DNA from: Psychroserpens sp.
GTDB lineage: Bacteria > Bacteroidota > Bacteroidia > Flavobacteriales > Flavobacteriaceae
Direction: 5' to 3'
DNA: 64,000 nt
Assembly (NCBI GenBank): GCA_017643165.1
Contig: JAEPNY010000004.1
Coordinates: 62,001-126,000, forward strand
Positions 24,881 to 34,844 of the stretch are shown piece after piece (position 1 is the stretch's first letter; the number at the start of each line of letters is the position of its first letter). The notes below the pieces were generated by a model that was not told where the DNA came from, ran no database searches, and was given only the letters and a program-made list of their open reading frames with translations. The translations under genes and the position numbers were made by a program.

Positions 24881-26380
24881 TTAATTTGAAGCGCTTGCAA
24901 CTTTTTTAGAATCATAGCCTGCTTCACGTTGTTTTGCTTCCTCCAACCATTTTGGAAGAAGTGTTTTTTTAAATTCAGCTTTTTGTGCCTTTAGAGTTTC
25001 TATATCTAATCCAATAAACTCTTGCGCTTTTTCTTTAGTAGAAATGTCTGGCATCTCTATGGGTTCATTATAACCTAAAGCAGACAGTAATCGCGCTAAT
25101 TTTATACGTGCTTCTTGCGCAACTACAATACCGCCACCTATTACTCTCGCTGTTTCAACTGGAGAATGGAAGGATCCGCCATGTGAAGCAGCTGAATAAT
25201 CCCATCGCCATTGAGCATGTCTTATATCAGTAAGAATAGCGTCCATTTGATCTTCAGTTGCACCTAAGTCCCAACATTTCTTTGCTTCTAAATGTGCTTT
25301 AACCAAAAGATCTTCAAGATGCAATCGATTCTCGTGAGCCTTTTGTTGGCGTTCATAAACATTAGCAATTAGTTTAGTGCTTTCCTCTCTATGACATACT
25401 TGACATGCATTTGATACATTGTTTAATGGCGACTGGATGTGGTGATCAGTAAATTTTTGACCACCTTCACTTTTATAAGGCATATGACAGTCTGCACAAG
25501 AGACACCACGATCGGCATGTACACCTGTGGTGAATATTTCATAACCTGGATGCTGCGCTTTGAGCATTGGTGCTTTACTCAATGCATGTGTCCAGTCTGA
25601 AAATTCAATATCGTCATAATAGGATTCCATATCTTCAACTGTCATACCATTTTCCCAAGGGAAAACTAGATAAGGTACACCTTCCTTTCCAGGGATATTT
25701 TTATTGAAGTAATATTCTACATGGCATTGTGCACATACTAGTGATCGCATTTCGTTATGTGTCACTTGATTAATGTCTTTCCCCATTGCGTCGAAAGCTT
25801 CGACTAAAGCTGGCCTTGTTATTCTCAATTTCATATTTTCAGGGTCATGACAATCCGCACAACCAATAGAGTTTACAACCTCAGCACCCTTGTCGGCCCA
25901 TTTTCCACTATAAAACTCAGTAATCCCTTTTTCGTTCATTAAACGAGGAACGTCTGGACTTTTACATGTCCAACAAGTCGCTGGCATTGGACCATCTCCT
26001 TCACCTTTAGGACCGCCTGTTCTTAGTGTGTTATGAATATCTTCTATGGCGTAGGCATGACCACGACCTTGATTATAATCTTTCGAGAATCCATATCCTG
26101 CCCATAAGATTACTAATCGAGGGTCTTCTTCCAACATATCTCGCATTTGTGAACCTCCTTGATATGATACATACGAAGTGTCTGCGGTTCTCAAAGATGA
26201 CTGATATTCTTTCGGAAAATTTTGACCCCAAATTTCGTTTCGAGGTTCATTTTCAGCAATAATGACTTTTGGAACATATTTATATTTTGCCTCAGACTTT
26301 CGATTTATGATACTCGAGGCGAGTAGACCTAATAAGAATACAACAATAATCGTAACAGAAAACAATATTTTATTCTTCAT
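24881..26380 (-). CDS. nrfA: Ammonia-forming cytochrome c nitrite reductase NrfA
   Basis: A 499-residue periplasmic pentaheme enzyme reducing nitrite to ammonium with six electrons. The catalytic heme motif CWTCK (136-140) carries the lysine typical of NrfA. Four CxxCH motifs follow: CADCH (174-178), CAQCH (216-220), CADCH (295-299) and CQVCH (326-330). The HVEYYF segment near residue 220 supplies the active-site tyrosine and TDHHIQSP near 311 histidines. The N-terminus has one membrane anchor or uncleaved signal (5-24). It is 11 bases after nrfH, its quinol-linked electron donor. Complete and normal in length. Confidence 0.97.
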   Translation of the reverse strand: MKNKILFSVTIIVVFLLGLLASSIINRKSEAKYKYVPKVIIAENEPRNEIWGQNFPKEYQSSLRTADTSYVSYQGGSQMRDMLEEDPRLVILWAGYGFSKDYNQGRGHAYAIEDIHNTLRTGGPKGEGDGPMPATCWTCKSPDVPRLMNEKGITEFYSGKWADKGAEVVNSIGCADCHDPENMKLRITRPALVEAFDAMGKDINQVTHNEMRSLVCAQCHVEYYFNKNIPGKEGVPYLVFPWENGMTVEDMESYYDDIEFSDWTHALSKAPMLKAQHPGYEIFTTGVHADRGVSCADCHMPYKSEGGQKFTDHHIQSPLNNVSNACQVCHREESTKLIANVYERQQKAHENRLHLEDLLVKAHLEAKKCWDLGATEDQMDAILTDIRHAQWRWDYSAASHGGSFHSPVETARVIGGGIVVAQEARIKLARLLSALGYNEPIEMPDISTKEKAQEFIGLDIETLKAQKAEFKKTLLPKWLEEAKQREAGYDSKKVASASN

Positions 26381-26391
26381 AATTAAAAAAT

Positions 26392-26994
26392 TTATTTTTC
26401 TTCAATAGCTTCAGTCAACCAAGCGGGAACAACATTGTCATTCGAGTCTGTTGGTAAAGGAGCAATATTATATTGAATTGATGATAATCCGTGAACTTTT
26501 CCATGTGGGACCGTTCGGTGACAACTCCAGCATTGTCTACCCGTTCTATTTTCGTTGTGATCTTCAAGCCACCCATCATATTTGACTTGCGTCACCTGCT
26601 GTACATGACAACGTATACAATTTTCTTGAACAACCTTTTGAGAGGCTTCTTTGATCTCGATAACATCGGGTTCTGCTCGGGCTGTAAAAACCGAGGCATG
26701 ATAAAGTCCATCTTTTGCTTTAAAATAGTACTTATTTACGATGTTATCATGTGGAACATGACAGTCATTACAATTGGCCCATTCTCGATGTGAACTGTGC
26801 ATCCAGCTATTATATACAGGCGTCATAACATGGCAATTAACACAAGCCTGAGGGTCATCGGTCATGTAAGATGTTATCCTTGACTCTCTAGCTAAGAAAT
26901 GTGTCATGCCTATAATAACCGCTAAGAAAAATACAGCACGTTCGCGCCAAATGCTGCCTTTAGGGGGTAATATTTTCAGACGTCTTAATTTCAT
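26392..26994 (-). CDS. nrfH: NrfH-type tetraheme quinol dehydrogenase
   Basis: A 200-residue membrane-anchored cytochrome c of the NapC/NirT/NrfH family. One transmembrane helix (about 19-36) is followed by four CxxCH motifs: CVNCH (51-55), CNDCH (75-79), CIRCH (126-130) and CWSCH (155-159). It takes electrons from menaquinol and passes them to NrfA, with which it forms a complex. The start codon shares bases with the stop of the upstream porin gene (both at 26994), showing tight coupling. Confidence 0.95.
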   Translation of the reverse strand: MKLRRLKILPPKGSIWRERAVFFLAVIIGMTHFLARESRITSYMTDDPQACVNCHVMTPVYNSWMHSSHREWANCNDCHVPHDNIVNKYYFKAKDGLYHASVFTARAEPDVIEIKEASQKVVQENCIRCHVQQVTQVKYDGWLEDHNENRTGRQCWSCHRTVPHGKVHGLSSIQYNIAPLPTDSNDNVVPAWLTEAIEEK

Positions 26995-28274
26995 TAATTT
27001 GAAGGATTCGTTTTTAAAAGCGTTGGTCTAAACATTAATCTTACCCATGCCCAATTATTGGTGTTGTCATACGGTCTTCCGTTCTTTATCAAGCTCATAC
27101 TTTCCGATGCAAACATATGTGAGTATCCCACATTTAAAACCACATTTTTAGCAGGTTTAAGTGTATACACAAGATCTATTTCTGTTCCTAAATAACTATC
27201 TGCATTATTATTTAGTTCAGCATTTGACAAAAAGTAATGGCTTTTGATTAATAAGTCTGATCGTTTTCCTGTAGTAAAAATCACCTTCGCATAAAGATCA
27301 TTCAACCCGATATTGTTTGCGTGATTGCCTACGTAGAAATAATCCATATAACCATTAAACTTATGATTTGTTCCGTAAAGAGGCGTAAATGATTTATTCA
27401 TGGTTTCACCATTTTGATCGGTTCCGCTCAGAAATTCTGCTCCGAGTCCAAAAAGCGTTTTATTTGGTTTATAATCTAACTCCAATAAAAATTGATAAGC
27501 ACTAATGTCCATTTCACCAGTAGACTCTCCAAATTGATAATAAAAACTACTTCTAAGTGCGCCATTTTTTATAGATTGATTAATAAATGTCCCAAACGTT
27601 TGTATATAGCTAACACCATCTTCAACGGATTCATTATTCTCTATTTTAGTTCTTTGAAAACCGGTATTTAAAAGTAATAAACTAGCGCCAAGGGATTTCC
27701 AATCTTTGTGAAAATGAGCGAACTGCATCGTTTTATAACTAAATGCACTCTGAATAAAAAAACCGTTTCCTTCACTTTGCACACTTTCTTGATTAAATGC
27801 GAAGCCAATATCTGCTTTAAATCTATCGTTTTTAAATCTAATTAATGCGGCATCATGTGATCTGCCTTGTTGTGCCCAGTCTAATCCGCCTAAGATACGT
27901 TGATCATCATAAGACAACACCTGTCTTCCTAGTTTTGTTGACCAATGTGAATCGAATTCATAGTTGATCCAAGCTTGAAATAAAGAAAACGAGTTGTTGT
28001 CATCTGTTCTGGCAATTTGTGGCGTATCTCCCCATACACTTACATCCTGAACACTAATACCTAGCTTTAGATTATCAATGGTATAGTTAATATTCAAACG
28101 AGTACGTTGTTCAATGAAAGCTCCTGGATCTGCATCATCAGGAAAGAGATTCCCAAAACCATGTCTGTATTCAAATCGTGGCCTTATATCAGCGTCAATA
28201 ATTAACTGGGCCGAACAATTAAAACTTAAAAATAGTAATACCATTAGAAGAACGGGTCTCCAGATGTTTTGCAT
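26994..28274 (-). CDS. Outer-membrane beta-barrel protein, alginate-export family-like
   Basis: A 426-residue protein with a signal peptide (1-23, ending CSAQ) and a succession of amphipathic beta strands ending in an aromatic-rich C-terminus (NNWAWVRLMFRPTLL). The pattern and length match the alginate-export/outer-membrane porin family, e.g. IDADIRPRFEYRHGFG at the start and TKLGRQVLSYDDQRILGGLDWAQQGR near residue 115. It is the first gene of the nrf operon, so nitrite or another small anion is a plausible substrate; that is inferred from position only. Alginate itself is not implied. Confidence 0.78.
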   Translation of the reverse strand: MQNIWRPVLLMVLLFLSFNCSAQLIIDADIRPRFEYRHGFGNLFPDDADPGAFIEQRTRLNINYTIDNLKLGISVQDVSVWGDTPQIARTDDNNSFSLFQAWINYEFDSHWSTKLGRQVLSYDDQRILGGLDWAQQGRSHDAALIRFKNDRFKADIGFAFNQESVQSEGNGFFIQSAFSYKTMQFAHFHKDWKSLGASLLLLNTGFQRTKIENNESVEDGVSYIQTFGTFINQSIKNGALRSSFYYQFGESTGEMDISAYQFLLELDYKPNKTLFGLGAEFLSGTDQNGETMNKSFTPLYGTNHKFNGYMDYFYVGNHANNIGLNDLYAKVIFTTGKRSDLLIKSHYFLSNAELNNNADSYLGTEIDLVYTLKPAKNVVLNVGYSHMFASESMSLIKNGRPYDNTNNWAWVRLMFRPTLLKTNPSN

Positions 28275-28555
28275 AGTGTTGGTTGTTGGTGTTTCAACAG
28301 AATTTATTAATTCTATTTGACTTCAAGTTAAAAAATAAAATTTATCTATATAAATATCCTTGTGTTAAATTATAATTCAAATGAGAGTATTATTGAATTA
28401 GTAATTATAAAGCCTTGCTGTTGTTTGATTTTATATAATTAGTCCTAATTATTGGAGAAAATTTAGAACAATTTTTTATCTTGTATGACACTCTAATATA
28501 GTGTATTGATCTTCAAAAAGACAAGACTAACCAATTAATCATAAGCTTCATTTTT

Positions 28556-31500
28556 ATGAAAAAAGTACTCTACGTATGCTTGGCACTCTTACTAAGTTTG
28601 AGCCAAGAAAGTATTGCCCAAAAAAAATCTAAAAAATCATCAGAAGAGAAAACACCACTTGAAAAAGTGAGTCTCTCTGGACTTAAATGGCGAAATGTTG
28701 GTCCGGCTCTGACCTCCGGACGTATCTCAGATTTTGCAGTGAATCCTAATAACCCATTCGAATATTATGTGGCAACCTCTTCAGGTGGTGTGTGGAAAAC
28801 TGTAAATGCAGGTGTGACTTACGAACCAATTTTTGACAGCCAAGGATCGTATTCTATTGGCTGCGTTACCATGGATCCAAACAATTCAAATGTGATCTGG
28901 GTAGGAACAGGCGAAAATAATAATCAGCGTTCCGTTGCCTATGGTGACGGATTGTATAAGTCGATCGATGGAGGAAAATCATGGAAGCACGTAGGACTTA
29001 AAAATTCCGAACATATCGGAAAAATCATTGTTCATCCAGACAATTCAGATGTGGTCTATGTGGCTGCTATCGGACCCTTATGGAGTAAAGGAGGTGACCG
29101 TGGATTGTATAAAACAGAAGACGGCGGGAAAACATGGACGTCAATTATTGAGGTCGATGAACATACTGGCGTGAATGATGTTGTGATGGATCCACGTAAT
29201 CCAGATGTTTTATACGCGTCAACATTACAGCGAAGACGTCATGTCTATACCTATGTTGGTGGCGGACCAGGTTCTGGAATGCATAAAAGTGTTGATGGCG
29301 GAAAGACTTGGTCTAAAATACAAACAGGTTTACCGAGTGTAGAACTTGGGCGAATTGGACTGGCAATTTCTCCAGCTAATCCAGAGATCATTTACGCGAT
29401 CGTCGAGGCTGCTGATAGAAAGGGTGGATTTTATGCCTCAACCAATAGAGGTGCCAGTTGGGAAAAGCGTAGTTCTCATGTAACCAGTGGAAATTATTAC
29501 CAAGAGATTATAGCAGATCCTGTTGATGAACACACGGTATATTCTATGGACACTTGGATGTCGGTAACGCGCAATGGCGGAAAGAGTTTTGATCTTGTTG
29601 GTGAAGACACTAAGCACGTTGATAATCACTGCATGTGGATCAATCCGCACAACAATAAGCATTTCTTAGTTGGTTGCGATGGCGGTATTTATGAAACCTT
29701 TGATGGTGCGAAAACTTGGGATTTTAAAAAGAACTTACCTGTGACACAATTCTATAAAGTAGCCGTTGATAATGATTCGCCATTCTATAACATCTATGGA
29801 GGTACACAAGATAATTTCAGTATTGGTGGGCCATCACGTGTTTTGACCGAACATGGTATAAGAAATTCAGAATGGTTTATTACCAATGGTGGTGATGGGT
29901 TTGAATCACAAATCGATCCGAATAATCCTAATATTGTTTATGCGCAATCACAATATGGAGGCCTTGTGCGTTTTGATAAGAAAAGTGGTGAAGCCGTTGG
30001 GATCAAACCAAAGGCTCGCAAAGGTGAAAATGCGTATCGCTTTAATTGGGATGCGCCGCTCGTAGTGAGTAGACATATGCCAGGGCGTTTATACTTTTCA
30101 GCAAACAAAGTGTTTCGTTCAGATGACTACGGAAACAGTTGGGACGTGATTAGTGAAGATTTATCACAACAAATAGATCGTAATACATTGAAGGTTTATG
30201 GGCGCGTTTTAAGTATCGATGCCGTTATGAAGAATGGTTCAACGTCGCTTTATGGAAGTATTGTTGCGTTTTCAGAATCCCCATTGAATAAAGATCTTTT
30301 AGCAGCAGGTACTGATGACGGTTTAATTCATATTTCTGAAGACGGCGGAAGTTCATGGCGCAAGATCTCGAGTATTCCAGGAGCACCAAATCAATCCTAT
30401 GTGAATAGTGTTTATTTATCGAAGCACGATGAAAATGTGATCTATGCTGCCTTTAACCATCATAAGTTTGGAGACTTCAAACCTTATGTGTTTATGTCTT
30501 CTGATAAAGGGAATTCGTGGAAGGCTATTCAATCTAATCTGCCAGATCGTGGCAGTGTGTATGCCATTGAAGAAGATCATATCGATAACGATTTGATTTT
30601 CGCAGGAACGGAGTTTGGAGCTTTTTTCTCACCTGATAAAGGAGAAAACTGGAAGCAATTAAAAGCTGGCTTACCAACAATTGCCGTAAGAGATATTGCC
30701 ATTCAGGAACGTGAGAATGATTTGGTCTTAGGAACCTTCGGACGTGGATTCTACGTTATGGATGACTATTCCGTTTTGCGCAATATTGAGAATTCAGATA
30801 TTTCAGAAGATGCCATTATTTATCCAATTCGTACAGCCTTGATGTGGGAGAAAAGTAGTCCATTAGGGTTGCCAGGAAAGTCGTTTCAAGGGGATAACTT
30901 TTATACAGCACCAAATCTTGGTCCAGAAGCGATGATCACTTACTATTACGGTTCTGATTTCAAATCACTCAAAGATCAACGTCAGAAGGAAGAAAAGGAA
31001 CTTATCAAATCTGGTGCTGATACACCGTATCCAAGTTATACCGATCTAAAAGCTGAGGTAGAAGAGGACAAACAGGAGTTAGTCTTCACGATCAAAGATG
31101 CAAATGGTCGCGTGGTAAAGAAAGAATTCAGGTCTGCAAAGAAAGGCGTGCAACGTTTACATTGGGATTTGAGATATACGCTACCAGATCCAATCGATCT
31201 GAGTTCACCATCATTTTACAATCCTTTTGGTGGTCGTGATGAAGGGACATTAGTCGCTCCAGGAACGTATACTGTGGAAATGGCACTCATGAAAGATGGT
31301 GTATTACAATCGTTGTCGAGTTCGCGTTCATTTGAAGTGAAAGCACTTAATAATACAGAATTACCTGCAGCCGATCGTGAAGAGAAAGTGGCCTTCCAAA
31401 AAGCACTGAGTCAATTGTCAGCCGACTTTGGAATTGTACAAAATCTATTGTCTGAATCCAGAAACAAAGTGCGCTATATGAAAGCCGCAATTAAACGTGC

Positions 31501-31846
31501 TGAGCAACCATTAGGCCCATTAACCAATGAGCTTAGAGCTATAGAGAAGCAATTGGATGAAGTACAATTGGCTATGTATGGCGATCCTGTAAAACGTCGA
31601 TTAGATATCGATCAACCGCCATCACCAGCCAGTCGTTTAGGAAGTATTGGTTATGAGCAGAAATATTCTACTTCAACGCCAACCCAAACGCATGTTGATA
31701 GTTACAACATTGCTAAGGATGAGGTAAGAACCATCAAATCTAAGATGGAACAGATTTATAATAACGATATCAAAAATTTCGAAGAGAAATTGATCAATTT
31801 AGGTGCGCCTTATACGCCAGGCCGAGGCTATGAGAACGATAATTAA
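28556..31846 (+). CDS. Secreted VPS10/BNR-repeat (sortilin-like beta-propeller) protein
   Basis: A 1096-residue protein with a signal peptide (1-21, ending SIAQ) and two or more beta-propeller domains built from BNR/Asp-box repeats of the S-x-D-x-G-x-x-W type, for example SIDGGKSW, TEDGGKTW, SVDGGKTW, SEDGGSSW and SSDKGNSW between residues 135 and 660. A C-terminal region (about 810-1096) is mostly beta then helical, with no sorting tail and no lipobox. Such proteins are common in Bacteroidota and usually of unknown function; sialidase activity is not suggested because the catalytic residues of that family are absent by eye. It is transcribed alone, with a terminator after it. Confidence 0.82.
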   Translation: MKKVLYVCLALLLSLSQESIAQKKSKKSSEEKTPLEKVSLSGLKWRNVGPALTSGRISDFAVNPNNPFEYYVATSSGGVWKTVNAGVTYEPIFDSQGSYSIGCVTMDPNNSNVIWVGTGENNNQRSVAYGDGLYKSIDGGKSWKHVGLKNSEHIGKIIVHPDNSDVVYVAAIGPLWSKGGDRGLYKTEDGGKTWTSIIEVDEHTGVNDVVMDPRNPDVLYASTLQRRRHVYTYVGGGPGSGMHKSVDGGKTWSKIQTGLPSVELGRIGLAISPANPEIIYAIVEAADRKGGFYASTNRGASWEKRSSHVTSGNYYQEIIADPVDEHTVYSMDTWMSVTRNGGKSFDLVGEDTKHVDNHCMWINPHNNKHFLVGCDGGIYETFDGAKTWDFKKNLPVTQFYKVAVDNDSPFYNIYGGTQDNFSIGGPSRVLTEHGIRNSEWFITNGGDGFESQIDPNNPNIVYAQSQYGGLVRFDKKSGEAVGIKPKARKGENAYRFNWDAPLVVSRHMPGRLYFSANKVFRSDDYGNSWDVISEDLSQQIDRNTLKVYGRVLSIDAVMKNGSTSLYGSIVAFSESPLNKDLLAAGTDDGLIHISEDGGSSWRKISSIPGAPNQSYVNSVYLSKHDENVIYAAFNHHKFGDFKPYVFMSSDKGNSWKAIQSNLPDRGSVYAIEEDHIDNDLIFAGTEFGAFFSPDKGENWKQLKAGLPTIAVRDIAIQERENDLVLGTFGRGFYVMDDYSVLRNIENSDISEDAIIYPIRTALMWEKSSPLGLPGKSFQGDNFYTAPNLGPEAMITYYYGSDFKSLKDQRQKEEKELIKSGADTPYPSYTDLKAEVEEDKQELVFTIKDANGRVVKKEFRSAKKGVQRLHWDLRYTLPDPIDLSSPSFYNPFGGRDEGTLVAPGTYTVEMALMKDGVLQSLSSSRSFEVKALNNTELPAADREEKVAFQKALSQLSADFGIVQNLLSESRNKVRYMKAAIKRAEQPLGPLTNELRAIEKQLDEVQLAMYGDPVKRRLDIDQPPSPASRLGSIGYEQKYSTSTPTQTHVDSYNIAKDEVRTIKSKMEQIYNNDIKNFEEKLINLGAPYTPGRGYENDN

Positions 31847-31871
31847 TTAAAAAACATAAATATAATTTAAG

Positions 31872-31898
31872 CGAGCTTCTTTTTGGAGCTCGTTTTTT
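31872..31898 (+). terminator. Terminator of the VPS10/BNR gene
   Basis: CGAGCTTC (31872-31879) pairs with GGAGCTCG (31885-31892) across a T5 loop (one G-U pair), followed by seven T, 25 bases after the stop. Confidence 0.8.
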
Positions 31899-32012
31899 TA
31901 TCGCGTGTGGAATTATTGAATTTGAGACCATAATTGCGTATAAATGATTTGATTTATCACGTAAAATAGGATCATTTCAGTCAATATGTAATTAAAATCA
32001 ATATTATTAATG

Positions 32013-32020
32013 TAACTTTG
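32013..32020 (+). promoter_or_regulatory. -7 box of the HupE-like gene
   Basis: TAACTTTG is a perfect TAnnTTTG match 24 bases before the ATG at 32045. No clear TTTG is found at the -33 distance. Confidence 0.5.
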
Positions 32021-32044
32021 GTTTAACCCAAATAACCAAAAGCT

Positions 32045-32635
32045 ATGATTGACAATTTTCTGTCAAATTTTCAAGATGGTGTATTTCATATACTCAATCT
32101 TAATGCCTACGACCATATCTTTTTTTTAATTGTATTGGCTGTTCCCTATCTGTTTAAGGATTGGAAACGGGTATTTTTACTTGTTTCTATTTTTACTTTA
32201 GGGCATTGCGTGTCTTTAGCACTGACCGCCTATGATGTCATTAGTGTTAATGTGCATCTCGTCGAATTCTTAATTCCGCTTACCATACTCATCGTAGCAC
32301 TTTTTAATGTGTTTACCGCTGGGAAGAAGTCTCATCAAAATAAAGTGGGCTTACTTTTCTTCGCAACCTTGTTTTTCGGTTTAGTGCACGGACTAGGATT
32401 TGTCGGTACTTTCGAAAAAATGATTGCTTCCTCAGAAAATAAATTAATAGCCTTGCTCGAGATTGGATTAGGAATAGAAGTAGGCCAATTAGTGGTGGTT
32501 TTCATAGTTATGTTCTTGAGCTTCCTTTGCCAAACTATTTTCAGGTTTTCAAAACGCGACTGGGTAATGGTGATCTCCTCAATCGTGGTTGGATTCGTTT
32601 TACCAATGCTTATACATAGTCCTTTATTCAATTAG
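32045..32635 (+). CDS. HupE/UreJ-family membrane protein
   Basis: A 196-residue inner-membrane protein with about six transmembrane helices. The signature GVFHILNLNAYDHIFFL at the N-terminus and FTLGHCVSLAL and FFGLVHGLGFVGTF further on are typical of the HupE/UreJ type, in which conserved His residues may bind a metal. Family members have been linked to nickel or cobalt handling, but many flavobacterial copies are not near any nickel enzyme, as here. I do not assign a metal. Confidence 0.82.
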   Translation: MIDNFLSNFQDGVFHILNLNAYDHIFFLIVLAVPYLFKDWKRVFLLVSIFTLGHCVSLALTAYDVISVNVHLVEFLIPLTILIVALFNVFTAGKKSHQNKVGLLFFATLFFGLVHGLGFVGTFEKMIASSENKLIALLEIGLGIEVGQLVVVFIVMFLSFLCQTIFRFSKRDWVMVISSIVVGFVLPMLIHSPLFN

Positions 32636-32808
32636 TATCCCAATAAACTTTGGTAAAACTTTAACGTAATCTAACATTTCATATAACAAATAGGTATAGA
32701 TTTATTATTACATTTGAAATTCAGCATGTTGTAACATAGGAACAATACTAACGTCAAATAGGAGTTATTATTTCTGTGATATTCTTGCTGAAGCGCCAAA
32801 CTTTTATA

Positions 32809-33240
32809 ATGTCTGATCCAAAACAATTACGATACGATAAAGCCTATTTACGAATAGCGAGAGAATGGGGTAAATTGTCCCATTGTAAACGCAAACAAGT
32901 AGGTGCTTTAATCGTTAAAGATAGAATGATCATTTCCGATGGTTATAACGGAACGCCAACCGGGTTTGAAAATTATTGTGAAGATGAAGAGGGTTATACA
33001 AAATGGTATGTGCTTCATGCCGAAGCCAATGCCATTTCCAAAGTAGCATCTTCAACGCAATCTTGTAGAGGGGCAACTCTATATATCACATTGTCTCCTT
33101 GCAAAGAGTGTAGTAAGTTGATCCATCAGGCAGGAATTGTAAGAGTCGTATATCACGAAGCTTATAAAGACACGTCCGGATTAGAGTTTTTAAATAAGGC
33201 AGGTGTAGAACTAGAATTAATTGAAGAAGTAGACGCATAA
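32809..33240 (+). CDS. dCMP deaminase-type cytidine/deoxycytidylate deaminase
   Basis: A 143-residue zinc deaminase converting dCMP to dUMP on the thymidylate route. The zinc and catalytic residues are present: H70-A71-E72 and P97-C98-x-x-C101. I start at the ATG at 32809 (MSDPKQLRYDKA); the GTG at 32776 would add an unusual hydrophobic stretch. Its stop overlaps the ATG of the S41 protease by one base (TAATG), so the two are translated together, a neighbourhood often kept in Flavobacteriia. Confidence 0.88.
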   Translation: MSDPKQLRYDKAYLRIAREWGKLSHCKRKQVGALIVKDRMIISDGYNGTPTGFENYCEDEEGYTKWYVLHAEANAISKVASSTQSCRGATLYITLSPCKECSKLIHQAGIVRVVYHEAYKDTSGLEFLNKAGVELELIEEVDA

Positions 33241-34844
33241 TGGCATTTGAAAAGAAATATGTTCCATTAATAGTTGGTGTTGCAATTGCGGCAGGCGTAT
33301 TCATTGGAGGAAAATTGAATTTTAAAGATACCTCTGATCGCTTGTTTACTTCTAACAGCAAAAAAGATAAGCTTAACAGACTCATCGACTATATCGACTA
33401 TGAATACGTTGATGAAGTTAATACCGATAGCATTGTTGATGTTACCGTTAATGGTATTCTTGATAATTTGGATCCGCATTCTACCTATATTCCGAAAAGT
33501 GAATTGGAACGCGTTACCAATAACATGAAAGGGGATTTCATTGGTTTAGGGGTGAATTTCTATACCTATATGGACACCATTACCGTAATACGAACTATTG
33601 AAGGTGGTCCAAGTGAAAAGGCAGGCATCAAGGCAGGTGATCGCATATTAATGGCCGATGGGGATTCCATATTCGGTGATAAGTTCACTAACAATGAAAT
33701 CGTAAACAAATTACGAGGTGAAAAAGGGTCTAAGGTGAATCTTAAGATCTTTAGAAAGGGAGAAGATAAGCTCTTGGATTTTAAAATTAGAAGAGACGTC
33801 GTTCCTTTAAAAAGTGTTGATGCGGCCTACATGTTGACCGAAGATCTTGGCTATATCAAAATAAATCGATTTGCAGAATCAACCTATAAAGAGTTCAAAG
33901 ACGCTTTAGATAAATTGCAGGATGAAGGTGCGACACAGTTAGCGCTTGATCTTCGAGATAATCCAGGTGGGTTTTTAGAAATTGCCGAACGTATAGTTGA
34001 TGAATTTTTGGAAGATAATAAGCTCATTTTATTTACTAAAAATAAAAGCGGCAGAATTGAACGTAGTTATGCCACGAAACGCGGTGATTTTGAAGAAGGC
34101 GAGGTGTATATTATGATCAATGAAAGCTCTGCTTCGGCCAGTGAAATTGTTGCAGGAGCACTTCAGGATAATGATAAAGGTACTATTGTTGGAAGACGAA
34201 GTTATGGTAAAGGTTTGGTGCAACGCGAAATGTCGTTAGGTGATGGCAGTGCTGTTAGATTAACAGTTTCGAGATATTACACACCTACAGGCAGATCGAT
34301 ACAGCGACCTTATGATAATGGTAAGAACAACGATTATTATAACGACTACTACAAACGACTTCGTAGTGGTGAGTTCGAAAATGCCGAAAGTATTCAGGTT
34401 GCTGATTCTTTGAGATTTGAAACACCAAAGGGAAAGGTTGTTTATGGTGGCGGAGGCATCATTCCAGATATTTTCGTACCCTTAAATACGAGTCATCAAA
34501 ATGAAACCTTGAACTACCTAAAACGCCGAGAGTATATCAGTAATTTTGTTTTTGTTGAATTGGATAAAGATCGCAGTGTTTATGAAGGTGTAGACGCGCA
34601 AGATTTTATTGAGAATTTTCAGGTTGGCGACGAAATTGTGGTTAAGTTTCAAGATTATGTCAATTTAAAAGAACGAACTAATATTTCATTTTTAGCCTAC
34701 TATGATCAAATGAAACGTATGATAAAATCGGAATTGGCAGATCAATTATTTGGTTCAAATGTTGCCGAACAGATCATGAATGAAAATGACGATATGATAG
34801 AAGAGGTCATTCTTTTAAGTGAAGAAGCGAAACAAGAAGATTAA
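33240..34844 (+). CDS. S41-family C-terminal processing protease
   Basis: A 534-residue periplasmic serine protease of the tail-specific/CtpA type. One N-terminal membrane anchor (about 7-25), a PDZ domain (about 90-170: GDFIGLGVNFYTYMDTITVI, GPSEKAGIKAGDRI), and the protease domain with the Ser in SSASASEIVAGAL (about 295-301) and the Lys in RRSYGKGLVQ (324). The C-terminal 140 residues are an extra helical region. It cleaves or trims proteins from their C-termini in the envelope. It starts one base inside the dCMP deaminase stop and its 3' end overlaps the convergent gene by 4 bases. Confidence 0.9.
   Translation: MAFEKKYVPLIVGVAIAAGVFIGGKLNFKDTSDRLFTSNSKKDKLNRLIDYIDYEYVDEVNTDSIVDVTVNGILDNLDPHSTYIPKSELERVTNNMKGDFIGLGVNFYTYMDTITVIRTIEGGPSEKAGIKAGDRILMADGDSIFGDKFTNNEIVNKLRGEKGSKVNLKIFRKGEDKLLDFKIRRDVVPLKSVDAAYMLTEDLGYIKINRFAESTYKEFKDALDKLQDEGATQLALDLRDNPGGFLEIAERIVDEFLEDNKLILFTKNKSGRIERSYATKRGDFEEGEVYIMINESSASASEIVAGALQDNDKGTIVGRRSYGKGLVQREMSLGDGSAVRLTVSRYYTPTGRSIQRPYDNGKNNDYYNDYYKRLRSGEFENAESIQVADSLRFETPKGKVVYGGGGIIPDIFVPLNTSHQNETLNYLKRREYISNFVFVELDKDRSVYEGVDAQDFIENFQVGDEIVVKFQDYVNLKERTNISFLAYYDQMKRMIKSELADQLFGSNVAEQIMNENDDMIEEVILLSEEAKQED

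Noticed and set aside
28488-28504. ACACT-N7-AGTGT inverted repeat upstream of the VPS10 gene
   Set aside because: It looks somewhat like an NrdR box but has the wrong length and context; arms of 5 bases are not significant.
32662-32690. TAAC-type repeats (TAACGTA, TAACATT, TAACAAA) upstream of the dCMP deaminase
   Set aside because: Spacings are 10 and 12 bases, not 11, and the motif is degenerate; likely background in AT-rich DNA.
32776-32808. GTG start for the dCMP deaminase
   Set aside because: It adds a short hydrophobic extension not expected in the family; the ATG at 32809 gives a normal N-terminus.
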